Positions 58,676-64,000 of a stretch of DNA of 64,000 nucleotides are shown piece by piece (position 1 is the stretch's first letter; the number at the start of each line of letters is the position of its first letter). The notes below the pieces were generated by a model. It did not search any database, was not told the origin of the DNA, and worked only from the letters and a program-made list of their open reading frames with translations. The stretch comes from Cervus elaphus (lineage: Eukaryota; Chordata; Mammalia; Artiodactyla; Cervidae), in assembly GCF_910594005.1 (NCBI RefSeq), contig NC_057816.1:22957797-23021796 (forward strand). Reading direction: 5' to 3'. The position numbers and the translations under genes are program-made.

Positions 58676-59980
58676 AGTGCAGTTCAATTCCGTTCAGTTG
58701 CTCAGTCACGCCCAACTCTTTGTGACCCCATGGATGGCAGCATGCCAGTTTTCCCTGTCCAAAATCAACTCCAGCAGCTTACTCAAATTCATGTCCATCA
58801 ACTCAGTGATGCCATTCAAAAATCTCATACTCTGCCATCCCCTTCTCCTTCTGGCCTCAATCATTACCAGCATCAGGGTCTTTTCCAATGAGTCACTTCT
58901 TCACATCAGGTGGCCAAAGTATTGGAGTTTCAGCTTCAGCATCTCCTTCTAATGAATATTCAGTACTGATTTACTTTAGAATGGACTGGTTGGGTCTCCT
59001 TGCAGTCCAAGGGACCCTCAAGAATCTTCTGCAACATCACAGTTCAAAAGCGTCAATTCTTTGGTCCTCAGCTTTGTTTATAGTCCAACTCTCACATCCA
59101 TATATGACAATGGAAAAACCATAGCTTTGACTAGACAGACACTTCTTGGCCAAGTAATGTCTTTGCTTTTAAATATGCTGTCTATGTTGGTCACAGCTTT
59201 TCTTCCATACAGCAAGAGACTTTTAATTTCATGGCTGCAGTCAACATCTGCAGTGACTTTTGAGCCCCCCAAAATAAAGTCTGTCACTGTTTCCCCATCT
59301 ATTTGCCATGAAGGATAGGACCAGAGGCCATGATCTTAGTTTTCTGAATGTTGAGCTTTAAGGTAACTTTTCCACCCCCCTCTTTCCCTTTCATCAAGAA
59401 GCTCTTTAGTTCTTCGCTTTCTGCCATAAGGATGGTGATTTTGCATATCTGAGATAATTGATATTTCCCCTGGCAAACTTGATTCCAACTTGGGCTTCAT
59501 CCAGCCCAGCATTTCTCATGATGTACTCTACATATAAGTTAAATAAGCAGGCTGACAATATACAGCCTTGACATACTCCTTTTCCTATTCGGAACCAGTC
59601 TGTTGTTCTATGTCCAGTTCTAACTGTTTCTTCCTGACCTGCATACAGGTTTCTCAAGAGGCAGGTCAGGTGGTCTGGTATTCCCATCTCTTTCAGAATT
59701 TTCCAGTTTGTGGTGATCCATACATTCAAAGGTTTTGGCATAATCAATAAAGCAGAAATAGATGTTTTTCTGGAACTCCCTTGCTTTTTCAATAATCCAA
59801 CAGATGTTTATCAATTTGATCTCTGATTTCTCTGACATTTCTAAATCCAGCTTGAACATCTGGAAGTTCACAGTTGACATACTGTTGAAGCCTGGCTTGG
59901 AGAACTTTGAGCATTACTTTACTAGTGTGTTAGACAAGTCCAATTGTGTGGTAGTTTGAGCATTCTTTGGCATGTGTGAT
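58676..59980 (-). mobile_element. BovB LINE, 5'-truncated, adjoining the OR fragment
   Basis: Reverse BovB with the 3' terminus at the left ('gttcagtgcagttcaattcc') and RT text at the right: WKILKEMGIPDHLTCLLRNL near 59650-59730, and GKGVCQGCILSACLFNLY near 59530-59590. YADD has become YAKS near 59440. There are several frameshifts. No target-site duplication was found, which fits a deletion at the OR side or the outer side. Confidence 0.88.
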
Positions 59981-59984
59981 TTTA

Positions 59985-60407
59985 TTAACGCTCAAAATTG
60001 TGTCACTTCCTTATTTAAAAAAACAAAAACATTTAGCATCTCCCGTCACCAAAAAAAAAAAAAAAAAAAATGACATCTTAGAGTGATGCACACGTGATTC
60101 ATGAACTGTCTGCTATCTACTTTTCTAGTCCAGTAGAATGATCAATCATATGTGAGGTATGACCTGTTTTTTCTGGATCTATATATGCTTTTCTTGTCTA
60201 GCAAGACCATTTCCTGTCCCTTACCTATGTTTTATTTAGGTGCCTAAGCCCCGGTATTTCAAGGATTTTCCACCAGAATTCTTAGTATTTGTTCTCTGTT
60301 AATCCATTTGTGCTTGTTGAGAAAAGCACTGGCCTAGGAATCTTGCCTATGACAGGAGTTGTGATTGTAACCACCTCCCCTCTTTTGTACAACTGGCTTC
60401 CCAGGTG
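59985..60407. other. Spacer with a 20-base A run
   Basis: A run at 60051-60070. Nothing else is recognised. Confidence 0.5.
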
Positions 60408-60590
60408 GCTCTAGGGGTAAAGCATCCCACTGCCAATGCAGGAGATGGAGATGTGGGTTTGGGAAGATCCTCTGAAGTAGGAAATGGCACCACACCACAC
60501 TATTCTCACCTGGAAAATTCCATCAGCAGAAGAGCCTGGTGGGCTACATTCCATGGGGCTGCAAAGAGTTGGACATGACTGAGCAAATAG
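60408..60590 (+). mobile_element. Bov-tA SINE found only in the right OR copy
   Basis: tRNA-like head ('tcccaggtggctctaggggt') and Bov-A part ending 'ttggacatgactgagcaaat'. It abuts 'actgatgaaaattaag', which in the left copy (51240) has no SINE before it. Confidence 0.85.
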
Positions 60591-60697
60591 GACTGATGAA
60601 AATTAAGTCAAATGATAAATATGAGTGTTCTTTGAAAAAGATTATCTGATATTGAATTAATGTTTAATGAAATACAAGGGGGTAAATTTATATTATG

Positions 60698-60905
60698 GGG
60701 TTCCCTGGTGGCTCAGCAGTAAAGAATCCACTTGCAAATGCAGGAGTCATGCATCTTCCACTGCATTGGGACAATCCTTTGGGAAGATCCTTGAAGAAGG
60801 AAATAGAAACCCACTCCAGAATTCCTACCTGGAAAACCCTGTAGACAGAAAACATGGCAGGCTACAATCCATGGGTTTGCAAAGAGTTGGATAGAATTTA
60901 GTGAG
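60698..60905 (+). mobile_element. Bov-tA SINE found only in the right OR copy
   Basis: tRNA-like head ('ggttccctggtggctcagca') with an insertion of about 15 bases and a Bov-A part to 'gcaaagagttggatagaatt'. The left copy has continuous sequence at about 51370-51400. Confidence 0.85.
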
Positions 60906-61174
60906 TAAAAAGCAACAAAGCTGTATTATATATTTGTCCAATATTTGGATACTATAAGTAAACACTGCAACTTGTTATATGAGGTGAATAGACAGCACAC
61001 TACTTAAAGGATATTGATATGACAATATGAATAGGATGGCTTGAATTAGGAAAAGACAGAATACAACTGAGCATTTAGAATAACATGAGAATTTATAATT
61101 ATAAGATGTTTAAGACCCACAATTATAAAAGCAATAGTATGAGGGAAAAGAAGAGATGTTTTAAAGAAAACATA

Positions 61175-61220
61175 ACATGAAATGGCAACTATATAAATTA
61201 TGGGACAAAAGAGCATTAAC
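61175..61220 (+). repeat. Long target-site duplication of the BovB, left copy
   Basis: 46 bases here match 62311-62356 with six mismatches ('acatgaaatg(g/a)caact' to 'agagcattaac'). The left OR copy has this sequence once, at about 51611-51653, as expected for an empty site. Confidence 0.85.
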
Positions 61221-62310
61221 ATATGTCAAGGCTGTATATTGTCACCCTGCTTATTTAACTTACATGCAGAGTGCATCATGCAAAATGTTAGGGTGGATGA
61301 AGCACAAGCTGGAATCAAGATTGCCAGGAGAAATATCAATAACCTAAGAAACACAGATGACACCACCTTTATGGCAGAAAGTGAAGAGGAACTAAAGTCT
61401 CTTGATGAAAGTAAAGCTGGCTTAAACCTCAACATTCAAAACACTAAGACCATGGCATCGGGTCCCATCACTTCATGGCAAATAGATGGGGAAACAATGG
61501 AAACAGACAGACTTTTCTTTTCTTGGGTTCCAAAATCACTGCAGATGGTGACTGCCATCATGAAATTAAAAGATGCTTGCTCCTTGGAAGAAAAGCTATG
61601 ACCAACCTAGAATGCATGTTAAAAAGTAGAGATACTACTTTGCCAACATTGTCAAAACTATATTTTTTCTATTAGGTCACATCACTTCATGGCAAATAGA
61701 TGGGGAAACAATGGAAACAGACAGACTTTTCTTTTCTTGGGCTCCAAAATCACTGCAGATGGTGACTGCCACCATGAAATTAAAAGATGCTTGCTCCTTG
61801 GAAGAAAAGCTATGACCAACCTAGAAAGCATGTTAAAAAGTAGAGATATTACTTTGCCAACATTGTCAAAACTATATTTTTTCTATTAGTCATGTATGGA
61901 TGTGAGAGTTGAAGTACAAAAAAGCTGACCACCAAAGAACTGATGCTTTTGAACTGTGATGTTGGAGAAGACTCTTGAGAGTCCCCTGGACTGCAAGGGG
62001 ATCAAACCAGTTAATCCTAAAGGAAATCAATGTTGGATATTCATTGGAAGAAATGATGCTGAAGCTGAAGCACCAATACTTTGGACACCTGATGCAAAGA
62101 ACTGACTCATTGGAATAGACTCTGATGCTGGGTAAGATTGAAGGCAGGAGGAGAAGGGGCCAGTAGAGGATGAGATGGTTGGATGGCATCACCGACTCAA
62201 TGGACATGAGTTTGAGCAAGCTCCAGGAGTTGGTGAGGGACAGGGAAGCCTGGTGTGCTGCAGTCCATGGGGTTGCAAAGAATCGGACACAACCTGAGGG
62301 ACTGAACTGA
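61221..62310 (+). mobile_element. BovB LINE, 5'-truncated, with an internal tandem duplication
   Basis: Begins in the RT domain ('gtcaaggctgtatattgtca') and ends at 'gggactgaactga'. The catalytic YADD has become NTDD (about 61349-61360). A 214-bp stretch is duplicated head to tail at 61466-61895. Flanked by a 46-bp target-site duplication. Confidence 0.9.
61466..61895 (+). repeat. 214-bp tandem duplication inside the BovB
   Basis: 61466-61679 and 61680-61893 are almost the same (about five differences). Each unit carries the same 66-residue frame (MANRWGNNGNRQTFLFLGSK...) and ends in 'ctatattttttctattag'. Confidence 0.92.
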
Positions 62311-62784
62311 ACATGAAATGACAACTCAATAAAGTATGGAACAGAAGAGCATTAACAATATGGAAGTGATATAACTCAGCAGGATTTCTTTCTTTTATGA
62401 ACAGCTGCTTCAAAAATAGTTATAGGGCTATTGGTATAAAGATAAGACAATGTTGTTTAGGCTGCTTTTATAAATATTTATATTTCAATTATAATTTGAA
62501 TCTCTTTAATGACTGTCTACTGTGAAACTCTGCACTAAATCTCCATCTCTGCAATTTTTGCTTTGACCAACACAGTTTGAAAGATTTTGATTATTTTCAT
62601 TTTATCAAAGGAAATAAAAGTGAAAATAGCATAGAAGATATCTAGAGAAAAGAAACACAATCTTATAGTAAAGTGATGATGCTTGACATATAGAAGAAAA
62701 TTCTCAGGGAGGCATTGGACCTATTCACAATCTTCTTGTGCAAAAGTATTACTTATTATGTTTTCTCTATCATTTATTATGTTT

Positions 62785-62915
62785 GGGACCATGGCAAATA
62801 CACAAATGAAACAACATTCCATTTCTTCTTTACAAAGGAAAATAATACTAGAATTTGTCCTGAAGGAATATAGTAAATAAAGCTATCCATTTAAAGTACT
62901 GGGCATAGTGCTTTA
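62785..62915 (+). repeat. MIR remnant, right OR copy
   Basis: Diverged counterpart of the MIR at 52330-52495 ('tttaaagtactgggcatagt'). Confidence 0.4.
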
Positions 62916-63237
62916 CATTTCCTAAATCTTGGTAATATGCATTGCTGTGATTTTCACCATAATCATCATAAGCATTGCTGTTCTTCCTAGATATATTATT
63001 ATTAAAAATAAATGTAAGCTCCTTTAGCATTCAAGGTTTTTTTAAAATTCTATTACTGTATTTTTTCTTATATAATCATTGTAATGTATGTTCAAAGAAG
63101 TAGCCAGGAACAGAATTTTGGAGATGAGTTATATAGAGAAGCATCAATAAATTTCCAAAAATTTGAACAATATATCTAACACACTGCATAGTCCAGCAAA
63201 CCAAATGACTTCTATTACATCATGCTATTGATTCTAT

Positions 63238-64000
63238 TCATATACATTTTCCTCTTTCCAGAATTTTCTTCAGGACAAATCTGACATCCTTATCCCACAG
63301 ACTGTAAATTAGAGGATTTAGCATGGGAACAATACAGGTATAAAACACAGAGGACACGTTCCCTTGATCCATGGAGCTCACAGATGATGGTTTCAGATAC
63401 ATGAATGCTGCAGATCCAAAGAAAACAACAAGAGCTAAGATGTGAGAGCTGCAGGTGCTGAAGGCTTTGGACCTGCCTCAGTGGAGTGGATTTGGAGTCC
63501 TGGAGAGGATGAAGATGTAGGATGTAAGGATGATTGAGTCAGGAGTCAGGATATTAAATGCACTCAAGACTAGAACCAATAATTCATTGATGAAGATGCT
63601 GGAACAGGATAGTTCCAAGAGTGGGAAGAGATCACAGAAATAATGGTTAATCACCTTGTTCTTGCAGAAAAAGAGTCTCAACATAAATCCTGTATGGATT
63701 GTGGATCCAATGATGGCCAAAATATAAACTCCCACTGTGAGGCAGAGGCAGATGTGGTAAGACATGATAACATTTTAAAGCAAGGGATCGTGGATGGCAA
63801 CTTAGCAGTCATATGCCATTGCAGCCAACGTGTGACACTCTGCAATAGCAAAAGTGCTGAAGAAGTAGAGCTGAGTCATGCATTCAGAGAAATAAATGAT
63901 GTTCTGCTTTGTCATAAAGTTTACCAGCATTTTGGGGGTAATGACAGTGGACGGACAGAGATCAATAAAGACAAATTGCTGAGGAAATAGTACATGGGAG
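63238..64000 (-). pseudogene. OR8G-like olfactory receptor pseudogene, cut by window edge
   Basis: Covers TM2 (PMYYFLSNLS at the window edge) to the stop at 63238-63240. Lesions: a 1-bp loss near 63965 after NLSL; TAA at 63802-63804 in the DRY motif (DRY has become DC-stop); TAA at 63775-63777 in the following LLYN; two small deletions around 63481-63505 that together keep the frame but place TGA at 63478-63480. Extracellular loop 2 (NKVINHYFCDLFPLLELSCSS), TM6 (KAFSTCSSHIL) and TM7 (PMLNPLIYSL, then WDKD for RNKD) are well kept. It is the closest relative of the intact gene at 52782-53714 in this window, from the same duplication. Confidence 0.92.

Larger units (their letters stand above)
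60330..64000. repeat. Segmental duplication, right copy (contains a decayed OR8G-like gene)
   Basis: Aligns in order with 51190-53714 (landmarks given there) and continues past the window edge. It carries a BovB at 61221-62310 and SINEs at 60408-60590 and 60698-60905 that the left copy lacks. Confidence 0.85.

Overview
The window is mammalian nuclear DNA from a ruminant, most likely a bovid. The evidence is repeat content seen only or mainly in that group: BovB (RTE-type) LINEs, Bov-tA and Bov-A2 SINEs, a CHR-type tRNA SINE, an L1 of the bovine L1-BT type with a young near-intact copy, and a ruminant-type ERV solo LTR. The only host genes seen are olfactory receptors (ORs) of family 8, OR8D-like and OR8G-like. 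In human this subfamily mix lies in the 11q24 OR cluster, so the orthologous ruminant cluster is the likely location. That placement is inference.

Layout. 1-2.2 kb: 3' end of an L1. 2.2-8.0 kb: mostly unique sequence with old MIR, L1 and Bov SINE pieces. 8.16-9.08 kb: plus-strand OR8D-like pseudogene with one in-frame stop. 9.1-17.7 kb: spacer with SINEs, BovB pieces and old L1 fragments. 17.755-25.19 kb: full-length L1 with target-site duplication, CpG-rich 5' UTR, ORF1 and ORF2. It has two obvious ORF lesions and sits inside a much older L1. 25.76-28.23 kb: long 5'-truncated BovB. 28.2-31.5 kb: spacer. 31.48-42.51 kb: old minus-strand full-length-type L1 carrying an internally deleted BovB, a Bov-tA, a solo LTR, a second BovB piece and a Bov-A fragment. 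42.5-47.0 kb: spacer with SINEs. 47.06-49.76 kb: L1 with a 5' inversion (twin priming).

51.2-64.0 kb is the OR part proper. An apparently intact minus-strand OR8G-like gene lies at 52.78-53.71 kb, a 3' fragment of another at 58.26-58.68 kb is cut off by a BovB, and a heavily mutated OR8G-like pseudogene runs off the right edge (63.24-64.0 kb). The intact gene and the right-edge pseudogene share downstream flanks, so they are products of one segmental duplication. A BovB and two SINEs are present only in the right copy, and one SINE only in the left copy.

I found no new gene system. Coding potential of the host is one OR gene. The rest is transposon biology: a nearly intact retrotransposon, nested and inverted insertions, and OR birth and death. 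Repeat family names come from recognition of consensus features, not from a database run.
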